From Pyronema omphalodes (lineage: Eukaryota > Ascomycota > Pezizomycetes > Pezizales > Pyronemataceae): a stretch of 64,000 nucleotides of DNA. A program made the position numbers and the translations under genes. Of this stretch, positions 8,682-17,029 are shown piece after piece. Numbering within the stretch: the stretch's first letter is position 1; every line of letters starts with the position of its first letter. Under the pieces are notes generated by a model that worked only from the letters and a program-made list of their open reading frames with translations, was not told the DNA's origin and did no database searches. The stretch covers positions 1 through 64,000 of the forward strand of contig JAJJXM010000110.1 in NCBI GenBank assembly GCA_024516155.1, given 5' to 3'.

Positions 8682-9072
8682 ACTTATTGACGAAGGACAC
8701 TGGCAACAAATTGTGAACGCCGCCGCCATGACCCAGTTCCCCGACGGCCATGAACCGCTCACCTTTACCAAACAACTCGCACAATCCATCTTAGACGCTC
8801 AGGACCACCCCACGGGTTATCTCTTAAACGACCTCGCGGAAACCCCCGGCTCCCGTAACAGCACTCGGGTATCCAGCCCTGTCGCCTCCCGCGCTCCGGA
8901 AGCTCCCACCCCTGCCCCCATTCCCCCTGTCGTGATCCAGACTGGCTCCGTCCAGGTCTACCCGAACGGCCCAGAACCAGCACCGCGAGCCGCCGCACCC
9001 CCTACCACAGCCGCAGCCGCAGCCCCCGCCCCCGCGATAATCGCACCAATCCCTAGACCCCCCCCCCTGTGA
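8671..9072 (+). CDS. C1 ORF2, proline/alanine-rich Gag N-terminal region
   Basis: This ORF runs from ATG 8671 (MHIKLIDEGHWQQIV) for 133 residues and ends in a proline/alanine-rich linker. It stops at TGA 9070-9072, just after a run of 10 C's. The frame one base later is open immediately (DPEILLTPEEQ) and continues into the gag core. The two are therefore probably one Gag split by a change in the C-run. C2 has 12 C's and is also out of frame there, but by a different amount. Confidence 0.65.
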   Translation: MHIKLIDEGHWQQIVNAAAMTQFPDGHEPLTFTKQLAQSILDAQDHPTGYLLNDLAETPGSRNSTRVSSPVASRAPEAPTPAPIPPVVIQTGSVQVYPNGPEPAPRAAAPPTTAAAAAPAPAIIAPIPRPPPL

Positions 9073-10018
9073 CCCCGAGATCCTCCTAACCCCGGAGGAA
9101 CAAGCCGATACAAACGAAATCCACTACTACGAGAAAGAGCTCACCCGCCAGCGTGAACTCATCAACGCGCTACTCGCCTCCCCCGGCATCCGCGTAACCG
9201 GAGACAAAATCTCGGATCCGCCAACCTTCGACGGGTCCAACAGGGAGGACCTCCGTCGCTTTGTCTCCTTGCTCCGTATCAAATTAGTGAGCGATGAACT
9301 ACGTTTCCCGACCCCCCATAAACGGATTTCTTACGCCATGGGCCGCCTCCGCGGAGGGGCCCTGGATCAGATTCTTCCTTATATCAAGGAAAACGGCAAC
9401 CGCTGGGCTCTCAACGACGTCGAGGACGTCATCAAAATTTTACAGCGTACCTTCGGAGACCCGGACGAGCGCGCAACGGCTCGTTCCAAACTACAAAATC
9501 TCCGACAGAACAACCGCGAATTTTCGGACTACTATGCAGAGTTCTCCCGCCTAGTCGCAGAGTTAGGCTGGGACGAAGCCGCCACCATGGATGCCCTGCG
9601 TAACGGCCTGTCCCTTGAGCTACACGAGAAGTTGGTTGGTGCCCCGCCCACCACCACGATGCACGAATTCGTCGAACAGTGTCAAAAATTGGACTCCCAA
9701 TTAAGGGCACTTGAAAACCTCCGCAAGCTGCGTACCAACCGCGGCCAAGTTAAGACCACTACCACCGCCACCCCCGCCACCAGTCGCCCCACCCCCGCTA
9801 CCCAAGCCACCACCGCCTCCTTCAGCAAGCAAACCCCGGCCCAGGGACCCCGTCAGAAACTGTCGGCACAGGAGCGCGCGACCCGCCTATCAGAAGGACG
9901 TTGCCTCTACTGCGGTGGCCTCGGCCACATGGCTGCGTCGTGCCCCGCCAAGAAGAATGTTAAAGTGGCGAGCGTGGAATTAGTTGATGCTGAAGAAGAA
10001 GTGTCGGGAAAAGAATAA
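9071..10018 (+). CDS. C1 Gag core (capsid and nucleocapsid)
   Basis: The open frame runs to TAA 10016-10018. It begins with a helical segment (YYEKELTRQRELINALL), then a Retrotrans_gag-type capsid region (PPTFDGSNREDLRRF ... LQRTFGDPDERATA ... FSDYYAEFSRLVAELGW). A threonine/proline/alanine linker follows, then one CCHC knuckle, CLYCGGLGHMAASC, near 9903-9944. There is no good in-frame ATG at the start, which fits fusion to ORF2. The capsid part builds the particle and the knuckle binds RNA. The frame ends beside a -1 frameshift signal leading to pol. Confidence 0.85.
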   Translation, partial: DPEILLTPEEQADTNEIHYYEKELTRQRELINALLASPGIRVTGDKISDPPTFDGSNREDLRRFVSLLRIKLVSDELRFPTPHKRISYAMGRLRGGALDQILPYIKENGNRWALNDVEDVIKILQRTFGDPDERATARSKLQNLRQNNREFSDYYAEFSRLVAELGWDEAATMDALRNGLSLELHEKLVGAPPTTTMHEFVEQCQKLDSQLRALENLRKLRTNRGQVKTTTTATPATSRPTPATQATTASFSKQTPAQGPRQKLSAQERATRLSEGRCLYCGGLGHMAASCPAKKNVKVASVELVDAEEEVSGKE

Positions 10019-10050
10019 ACCAGCTGCAAGAAGATGGCTCTGCCGCTGGT
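10006..10050 (+). promoter_or_regulatory. C1 candidate -1 ribosomal frameshift signal (gag-pol)
   Basis: GGGAAAA (10006-10012) is a canonical X XXY YYZ heptamer read as GGA AAA in the gag frame. The gag stop follows 3 nt later. After a 6-nt spacer, ACCAGC (10019-10024) can pair with GCTGGT (10045-10050), extended by GCA/TGC across one mismatch. Pol is in the -1 frame and open through this point. In C2 the stem is kept but the heptamer reads GGGAAGA. Confidence 0.65.
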
Positions 10051-10071
10051 GGGAATATTATTGCTGATACA

Positions 10072-13000
10072 TTGCTATTATCGGGCGCAAGTTTTACTGG
10101 AAAGTTAGAATGCAAACACCTTGTCCTCTCCTGTTCCTTGTTTTCCAATAACCGCTCCGTGAAAACAGTAGCGCTCGTTGACTGCGGCGCCACTGGTATC
10201 GCCTTTGTTGACCGCAATTTCGCCCGCCATCACAAACTCCCCCTAACCCCCCTATCCACCGCCCGAACGGTCGAAGTTATCGACGGCCGCCCCATATCCT
10301 CAGGAAAGATAACACACCTCGCCCAAGTAGAGTGTACCATCAACGGTCACTCGGAAACCCTTCCTATGTTTGTCACCAAGCTGGGTCACTACCCGGTGGT
10401 GTTGGGTATCCCCTGGTTGAAAAAACACGATGTAACAATAAGCTTCAGTTCCAACACTGTAAGCTTCGACTCCCAATACTGCCTAAGGAACTGCACCCCG
10501 TTGCCTGTGAGCACAACCGGTGTCGAGGTCCTGGACTCGAGGCCCCCTCCCGCTGTCCACGAGCCCGACACAGACCCCTTGCCGGAGTTGGAAGACTCGG
10601 TCCCCGACCCCCCGGACGAACCCCCAATAGAGATCTCAAGTCTAACCATCTCCGACTTCAAGGAAATGGTAGAAGACGAAAGCCTGACAGTGTTCTCGCT
10701 ATCGTTGGACGAGATCACCGTCGCCCTACAAGACAAGCCCCCCCTCACGGACGACGAACTGAAAGACATGATCCCCGAGGAGTATCATGACTACCTCGAT
10801 TTATTCAAGGAGGTCAACGCGAAGGAACTTCCCCCGCACCGACCCTACGACCACAAGATCCCACTGAAAGAGGGATTCGTTCCCCCCTTTGGCCCGCTAT
10901 ACTCGCTGTCACGCAACGAGTTGCAGACGCTGAAAACATGGCTCGATGAGAATTTGGAGAAAGGATTTATACAACGCTCCCAATCACCAGCCGCCTCGCC
11001 GATATTATTCGTGAAAAAATCAGACGGATCCCTACGCCTGTGTGTCGACTACCGAAGACTGAATGAAGGTACCGAGAAGAACCGGTACCCGCTGCCATTG
11101 ATACAGGAAACGATGATGAATCTTTCCAAAGCTCAATACTTTACGACCCTTGATGTCCGCAGCGCTTATAACCTTATCAGAATGGCAGAAGGCGAAGAAT
11201 GGAAGACGGCCTTCCGCACACGGTACGGCCTGTTTGAATCGAAAGTGATGCCCTTCGGGCTCACCAACGCGCCTGCCGATTTCCAGGCATTTATAAATGA
11301 TGTCCTGAGACCATACCTAGACCAGTTTTGTACGGCATACTTGGACGATATCCTCGTATTCTCCGAAACAAAGTCCGATCACACCGCACACGTCCGAAAG
11401 ATCTTGGAACGACTCAAACAAGAAAAACTGCACTTGAAGCCAGAGAAGTGTAAATTTGCTAAGGCAGAAGTACAGTACCTGGGCTACAACATCGGCCGCG
11501 ACGGCGCGCGCATGATGGATTCCAAAGTAGCCACAGTGAGAGATTGGAAGGAACCAACCAATTTGAAACAAGTCCAAGAGTTCCTAGGCTTCGCGAATTT
11601 CTACCGAAGATTTATCAAAGACTACTCAAAAGTGGTCTCCCCGCTGACAGCTCTGACCAAAAAGAAAGATGGTAAAGCAATCCCCTTTATCTGGGGTAAA
11701 GATCAGCAGAGCGCCTTCGACCGACTGAAGGACGCATTTACATCAGCACCTATCCTCAAGCACTTCGACTACGAGAAACCGATTGTAGTAGAAACAGACG
11801 CATCTGACTATGTGTCCGCTGTAGTTTTATCACAATACGACGACGACAACTTGTTACACCCCGTCGCATTTTATTCCAAGAAGCATTCCCCGGCAGAATG
11901 CAACTACGAAATCTACGACAAAGAACTACTGGCAATAGTTCGTTGTTTTGAGGAATGGCGTCCCCACTTAGAGGGCTCCGCCTTCCCTATAAAAGTATTG
12001 ACGGATCATAAGAATCTCGAATACTTCATGACGACAAAGCTGCTGAATAGACGACAAGCACGCTGGTCCGAGTTCCTGTCTCGGTTTAACTTTGTGATCA
12101 CCTATCGACCGGGAACGTTGGGAGGGAAACCGGACGCCCTGACAAGAAGAGCCGCCGACCTCCCGGAAGAGGGAGATGAACGCATACTGGCGAACCAGCA
12201 AGCTGTTCTGAAGCCACAGAACTTTCCGTTATGCATGACCCCGCCAATGAAACTCGCACCTTCCGAAGTAGACCTCCTGTTCACAGAGGGCTACAAGACA
12301 GATTCATTCCCCAACCGAGTGTTGGGAATGCTGGAAGATGGCACACAAATCTGTAAGGACATATCGCTCGCCGATTGCTCCGTGTTAGAAAACAGATTGT
12401 ACTACCGAGATTGCCTCTATGTCCCCGCGCTGGATAAGCTACGATTGAAACTACTGCAAGATCACCACGACCCCCCCACCATGGGACACCCGGGCCGTGC
12501 GAAGACTTTCGAACTCCTCGCCAGGAATTATTACTGGCCCTCGATGAGAAAAGATGTGGACCAATTCGTCCGAAATTGCCACACCTGTAAAAGAACAAAG
12601 GCTACCCGCCACGCACCCTATGGAACCCTGAAACCCCTACCGGTTCCGCACCACCCTTGGCAGAATATATCGGTGGATTTTGTTACTGGACTACCGACAT
12701 CAGAAGGCTTCGACGCAATATGTGCGATCGTTTGCCGACTAACGAAACAGCGGCACTTAGTGCCCTGTCATTCCACGATAGACGCAGAAGGCTTCGCACA
12801 ACTCTTCCTGGAAAACGTATTCAAACTACACGGCCTACCAGACACAGTAGTGTCCGACCGCGGTCCGCAATTTGTGGCCCATTTCTGGAAACACTTGGCG
12901 AATTGCATGGGTATCGAAATTGCCACGAGTACGGCCTTTCATCCCCAAACCGACGGCCAAACAGAGAGAATTAACGCGGTTACGGAGCAATATCTCCGCG

Positions 13001-13740
13001 CGTACGTCTGTTATTTACAAGACGATTGGAAGAAATTTTTACCACTGGCAGAATTTGCTGCAAATAACCAAGTATCGGATACAACGTCGCTGTCTCCGTT
13101 CTACGCTATATATGGTCGACACCCCAAGTGCTCTTTCGAACTGGAAATCAGGACCGACAACCCTGAGGAAGTGAAAGCGAACGAGGTAGCGGAAAGGATA
13201 TCACACATCCATGACGTCTTACGTTCGGAAATGAAATACGCCCAAGCCCGCCACATAGAAGCCGCCGACAATTCCCGACTCCCCGCGCCGGTCTTCAAAC
13301 CAGGAGACCTGGTATGGCTGGACGCCCGCAACCTAAGAACCCGCCGCCCCTCAAAGAAACTAGAAAATAAACACCTAGGCCCCTTCACCGTGTTACGGCC
13401 TATTGGATCCCACGCCTATGAATTGGATATACCGGAGACCATGAAACACCACAGGACCTTCCCCGTGTCCCTACTAAACCCAGCCCCTTCGGACCCCCTC
13501 CCTGGCCAGATTATTCCACCGCCCCTACCGGTAGTAGTAGACGGGGAAGAAGAATGGTTCGTGGATGAAATTCTGGATAGCCGTTGGTCAAGAGGAAACC
13601 TGCAGTACCTCGTCAAGTGGACCGGCCATGACTCTCCAACCTGGGAACCGGAAACGAACCTATCCGAAACTGAGGCCGCTGAGAGATTTCACCAGTTATA
13701 CCCAGACAAACCTTCTCCTCTCGTAGGAACTCGAGCCTAA
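10072..13740 (+). CDS. C1 Pol: protease, RT, RNase H, integrase, chromodomain
   Basis: Intact 1222-residue Pol, counted from a nominal start; the open frame extends back through the frameshift signal. The protease site DCGATGIAF is near residues 35-43. RT follows at about 265-450, with [12 protein letters not shown] and the catalytic YLDD near 422. RNase H follows ([26 protein letters not shown]). Integrase has its HHCC zinc region near 798-842 (HCTCK-type NCHTCKRTK) and a complete DDE core (SVDFVTG, VSDRGPQF, TDGQTERINA). The C-terminal chromodomain is near 1160-1210 (EEEWFVDEIL, LQYLVKWTGH, TWEPETNL). In chromoviruses this domain steers integration to heterochromatin marked by methylated histone H3. 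No lesion is visible. Confidence 0.95.
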   Translation: MLLSGASFTGKLECKHLVLSCSLFSNNRSVKTVALVDCGATGIAFVDRNFARHHKLPLTPLSTARTVEVIDGRPISSGKITHLAQVECTINGHSETLPMFVTKLGHYPVVLGIPWLKKHDVTISFSSNTVSFDSQYCLRNCTPLPVSTTGVEVLDSRPPPAVHEPDTDPLPELEDSVPDPPDEPPIEISSLTISDFKEMVEDESLTVFSLSLDEITVALQDKPPLTDDELKDMIPEEYHDYLDLFKEVNAKELPPHRPYDHKIPLKEGFVPPFGPLYSLSRNELQTLKTWLDENLEKGFIQRSQSPAASPILFVKKSDGSLRLCVDYRRLNEGTEKNRYPLPLIQETMMNLSKAQYFTTLDVRSAYNLIRMAEGEEWKTAFRTRYGLFESKVMPFGLTNAPADFQAFINDVLRPYLDQFCTAYLDDILVFSETKSDHTAHVRKILERLKQEKLHLKPEKCKFAKAEVQYLGYNIGRDGARMMDSKVATVRDWKEPTNLKQVQEFLGFANFYRRFIKDYSKVVSPLTALTKKKDGKAIPFIWGKDQQSAFDRLKDAFTSAPILKHFDYEKPIVVETDASDYVSAVVLSQYDDDNLLHPVAFYSKKHSPAECNYEIYDKELLAIVRCFEEWRPHLEGSAFPIKVLTDHKNLEYFMTTKLLNRRQARWSEFLSRFNFVITYRPGTLGGKPDALTRRAADLPEEGDERILANQQAVLKPQNFPLCMTPPMKLAPSEVDLLFTEGYKTDSFPNRVLGMLEDGTQICKDISLADCSVLENRLYYRDCLYVPALDKLRLKLLQDHHDPPTMGHPGRAKTFELLARNYYWPSMRKDVDQFVRNCHTCKRTKATRHAPYGTLKPLPVPHHPWQNISVDFVTGLPTSEGFDAICAIVCRLTKQRHLVPCHSTIDAEGFAQLFLENVFKLHGLPDTVVSDRGPQFVAHFWKHLANCMGIEIATSTAFHPQTDGQTERINAVTEQYLRAYVCYLQDDWKKFLPLAEFAANNQVSDTTSLSPFYAIYGRHPKCSFELEIRTDNPEEVKANEVAERISHIHDVLRSEMKYAQARHIEAADNSRLPAPVFKPGDLVWLDARNLRTRRPSKKLENKHLGPFTVLRPIGSHAYELDIPETMKHHRTFPVSLLNPAPSDPLPGQIIPPPLPVVVDGEEEWFVDEILDSRWSRGNLQYLVKWTGHDSPTWEPETNLSETEAAERFHQLYPDKPSPLVGTRA

Positions 13741-13751
13741 CGGGGGGGTAC
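13741..13751 (+). promoter_or_regulatory. C1 polypurine tract
   Basis: CGGGGGGGTAC lies between the pol stop codon and the 3' LTR and would prime plus-strand cDNA. The pol coding region ends right at the tract, leaving no 3' untranslated spacer. Confidence 0.8.
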
Positions 13752-14280
13752 TGTCACGGCACACGGCTGACGAGCCGTTGTGTTGCGTCATCATGTTGTC
13801 GTGGTTGTTGATTGACATCGTGCCGTTGTCTTGCCGTGTTGTGTTGCCATTGTGTTGTTGTGTTGTTGTGTGTGCCGTGCCATGTTGACTGAGAGGATGA
13901 TTGATGATGGATGACGTACCACGAGCTGGAGAGCTGTGGCGTCGCAGTTGAATCGATGGAGAACGGAAGCTCATGTAGCGATGATTGTATGACGGCCCAG
14001 CAAGAGTGCTGGCCGCCCCTTTGTACATAAGGAGGCTTGCCTCCCCGTTGTCGAGATTCTCCATCGAACGTCTTGTGTCTTCTCCTTGATCCTAATATAA
14101 GATTTCTCCTCCTAAGTCCTACGTCACTCTTGTCCTTGTCCCTGTTCCTGTTTAGTGTGCCGTCCGTCTGACGAGCACTTCGGTCCTTGTCCTGCCGTTC
14201 CCCGTCCCGGAACCTGCCTAGTCCCTCTTGCCGGTAGTGTTCAGTGTGTCCCTTGAACGTCCGTTCTCGTGTCCCTGACA
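13752..14280 (+). repeat. C1 3' LTR
   Basis: This 529-bp copy of 7875-8403 has about four substitutions, all in unremarkable positions. It is followed directly by the duplicated target GTGAA and the last Copia 1 codons. Confidence 0.95.
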
Positions 14281-14325
14281 GTGAAACTTTTAGGGATGGA
14301 AACGCTGAGTGGTAATAATGATTAA
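14281..14325 (+). pseudogene. Copia 1 RNase H C-terminal tail
   Basis: These 45 bases encode VKLLGMETLSGNND and a TAA, the same C-terminus as Copia 2. They are separated from the rest of pol by C1. The following 241 bp (14326-14566) are the T-rich Copia 3' untranslated region, and I see no gene in it. Confidence 0.9.
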
Positions 14326-14554
14326 TGGGTTTGGTTTGATATAGGTGTGTGTTGTGATTGAGATATGGCTGCTGATTGCTGATTATGATGAAGATTGAAT
14401 TGTGTTGTTTTTATTTGGGTTGTTCTTCTTATGGGTTTTCACTTCTTCTTTTATGGATAATTGGGTATTTTCTTTTTCTATGGTATTGTTCTTGGTTTCT
14501 GTTATGATGGATTGTTATTTCTTCTTATTATTATGTTTGTAGCACCCGTCCTTA

Positions 14555-14727
14555 GACGAGGGGGTGTGTTGAAGTGCGCCTAAGGCCCTAGTGCTTAGGT
14601 GGAGGTGGACCACTCTCTATGTATAGGCACTCGGGTGCCCGTCTATGCCTGACTCTTTACGCTCGTTAATACATTGGGTCACCACCTCCACTTTCTTCTT
14701 CTCCTCGTGCCTGTGAGACCTTCGACA
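14555..14727 (+). repeat. Copia 1 polypurine tract and 3' LTR
   Basis: GACGAGGGGGTG (14555-14566) is the polypurine tract. The LTR proper is 14567-14727, 161 bp, TGTTGAAG ... CTTCGACA. The duplicated target GAAAC follows at 14728-14732 and A0 gag resumes. Confidence 0.94.
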
Positions 14728-14732
14728 GAAAC

Positions 14733-15517
14733 TTTGACAAAAACATTTCCAGATGAGGATGACCCGGTGAAGTGTGTTGGAAGTTTGCTCACAAATAAGG
14801 CTCTGAGCTGGAACCAGGAAAGACGAAAAAACATCCAACGACAAGGGTTAAGGGATACTTGGGTTGCATTTTCAAGTGCAATTAAGACTACATTTTAGGA
14901 TACGCGAGAGGCCCAAAAAGATGTCAAGAGAATTACGGAACTCCAATACGATGGAGATATTGACGATTATATGACCAAATTAGAGGATCTCAATATGAGG
15001 GTTGGGGCAATTGGTCCCATGTACAGAAATGTCATCTGGGAGGCGATGACACCAGCAATCAAACAAATGGTTTATCGGAGATGTGGTGGAATCCCCACCG
15101 ATGACGAGGAAATGATTGATGCAGTGAAAGACGCTGCACATGTTGTTGAAGAATTAGAAGAAGAGTTAAAGGGTTCTAAGAGGAAGACTCTGGAGGTGCG
15201 AGAGGATCGTACCAAGGATAAAAATAAGCATAAGGAAACTGTGCGCCCTAAGCAGGAGCAGCACAAGGACAAGTTTAGGGAGAAAAAGGGAAAGAAAGGG
15301 TTTGCTGGCAAAAAGTCAGAAAAACCGTCGGTATATGCCTCAGGAAGGGAGGCCCTACAAGGGGTTGCCCAAACAGAAATTGATGAACACAAGAAGGAAA
15401 AGGCAGACTGTTAGCGTTGTGGGTGTTCTGGGCATGAGATGTACGACTGCTACGCAAAGAAAACAGTTGGGGGAACTGAGTTGACCAAGGATGGAAAGGT
15501 AGCTTCTTCAGGGAAGA
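14733..15517 (+). pseudogene. A0 gag, middle portion
   Basis: This continues the A0 capsid region after Copia 1 (FPDEDDPVKCVGSLL, ITELQYDGDIDDYM, MYRNVIWEAMTPAIK) through a lysine-rich segment to the nucleocapsid. It has stops where A1 has sense codons: TAG near 14896 (A1 GAG) and TAG at about 15412, where the tryptophan of the CWRCG knuckle should be. It ends at the target GAAGA (15513-15517) where A1 is inserted. The last part of gag is at 24470-24638. Confidence 0.9.
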
Positions 15518-16902
15518 TGTCACACCCTATAATGTGTGAGAATAGAATAGGTATCATATATAACGCTATGGAGAATATGGCAAACTCGACAGGAGAATGA
15601 ATAATTAAGTTAGTATCCCAGGCCGGAACCCCCAGGGGAGCTCCGGCTAGCCACGTCACGTGATTCGTGACTTTCCGATAGGACCTCACGAGGATCCCGG
15701 CCCGAGGCGTCGAAACTATTATTCACTGTCAGTTTGGGAGGACTCGGGACGGAGAAGGGGAAAGGAACACTTACCTCAAGGGTGTCGACTTACCCTTGAG
15801 ACAACTACGAACGACGCTGATGGAGAACGAAGAAGACGACGAAAGGTCACCTCCTTATACCTGAGGAGTGTTAGGCAATACACGGCTACGATAGGGGCTG
15901 CATAGGAACAAGAGATTCCAAGAGGATGCAGATGCGGCGCGAGGATATCATCCGGTGTTACTAGTTGGGTGAACAGTGGGGCGAGAGATAAGGCAGAGTC
16001 TAGTCAGCAAACAGGAGTGGAATGCAGGACAAGGGTCAACAGTGCATTAGCATGAGACAACGTCCAGTAGGGAACCCCACTCAGGAAACCTGTTTGATGA
16101 AACTGATATGACGCGTCCCTGGGCCTAGAGCTGCCAACTTGGAAACAATACGGCGTTTGCATCCACACCAGGGTGTGGCTGCGCGCAAGTGCGCGCAGGT
16201 GGGGCACATATGACATCACACAGGAATGTGACGGGGCAGTGCGCTCCGGTAGGGCATGGTATGCCTTATGATGTCAGTGACCTCTACTTGCAATCGAGAT
16301 TCTCTAGGGAGATCTATGATGGCGCAACTCATACGATAAATGACTCATGTGTCATTATCACAAGAGTTTATTCATAATGCAGTCAGACGGAGTTGCCCTC
16401 CGGAGTGACTCATAACCCCAGCACCTCATTGGAAGGTGTGGTAGTACGGTGAGCTATTTCAAGGATTATTCTGACCAGGGCGAGCATTATGCAAGTGAGC
16501 AATTAATTTAATTGCGCGCCTAGTATAATGCAAGCCTCAGCAGATGCGTCACAGCTTTGACCCATGTCTTATCTCCTAAGCTCAGTTTGGCAGTTGGTGC
16601 CCAAAGGAAGGCTGGGCGAACTTGTAGACGAAAGTCTATAAAAGACCCTATGTCTTCCCTCTGTCTCCTCCATCATCAACCATTGATCCTATACGCGACG
16701 ATACCACATCTACACCAACGAATACCTCCGAAGACAACCCTTAAGTTTATTCGGCCTGTGATCGGTTAATTCTCTTCCTAGTTTATCTTTGGAATAAGTT
16801 CTTTTAGTTCTTGGGAACGAAGCGTCTGTCTACACCAGGACAGCATACTTTGGATACAACCGAAAAAGCCTCCGCATAGTTAGGACTGTGCCCAGGTTCA
16901 CA
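15518..16902 (+). repeat. A1 5' LTR
   Basis: The LTR runs TGTCACACC ... GGTTCACA over 1385 bp. U3 holds a cluster of bZIP-type sites: TGACATCA (16211-16218), its inverse TGATGTCA (16269-16276) and two TGACTCA (16341-16347 and 16406-16412). A doubled palindrome, TGCGCGCA-AG-TGCGCGCA, lies near 16181-16198. TATAAAAG is at 16637-16644. CCTTAAGTTTAT (16739-16750), about 95-100 bp downstream, is a candidate transcript 5' end because it pairs with the primer site. Confidence 0.94.
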
Positions 16903-16904
16903 CT

Positions 16905-16916
16905 ATAAACTTAAGG
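16905..16916 (+). promoter_or_regulatory. A1 candidate self-primed primer binding site
   Basis: ATAAACTTAAGG begins two bases after the LTR and is a perfect 12-nt complement of CCTTAAGTTTAT in the LTR (16739-16750). The same pair is present in A2. No tRNA 3'-end complement is seen at this place. This is the arrangement known from Tf1/sushi elements, where the RNA folds back to prime itself. Confidence 0.65.
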
Positions 16917-17029
16917 CTACAAGCTACCAAGTTTATTAATCGACACGCATACGGAAGACCCTCTTCTAGGGCAATACGACAATCCAAACCCTCCAAAAAC
17001 AAATTACAGAACAATCGAATCAACAAGAA

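Larger units (their letters stand above)
7875..14280 (+). mobile_element. Gypsy-C chromodomain retrotransposon C1
   Basis: This 6406-bp Ty3/Gypsy element is inserted in the last codons of Copia 1 pol. It is flanked by the exact duplication GTGAA (7870-7874 and 14281-14285). Its 529-bp LTRs differ at about 4 positions. The internal order is a small ORF, a proline-rich ORF, a gag core, pol and a polypurine tract. Pol is fully open. The coding sequence is C-rich at third positions, unlike Gypsy-A. Only the frame break at the poly-C tract in the gag region argues against autonomy. Confidence 0.96.
2098..14727 (+). mobile_element. Ty1/Copia retrotransposon, copy 1 (with nested insertions)
   Basis: This Copia element has 161-bp LTRs at both ends, which differ at 3 positions. 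It is flanked by the exact 5-bp target duplication GAAAC (2093-2097 and 14728-14732) inside A0 gag. Without its two passengers (LTR-D1 and Gypsy C1, each with one duplicated target) it is about 5.4 kb, close to Copia 2. Order is LTR, primer site, gag, protease-integrase, RT-RNase H, polypurine tract, LTR. It is not autonomous: RT is broken by a frameshift, LTR-D1, an in-frame deletion next to the catalytic motif, and C1. Confidence 0.96.
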
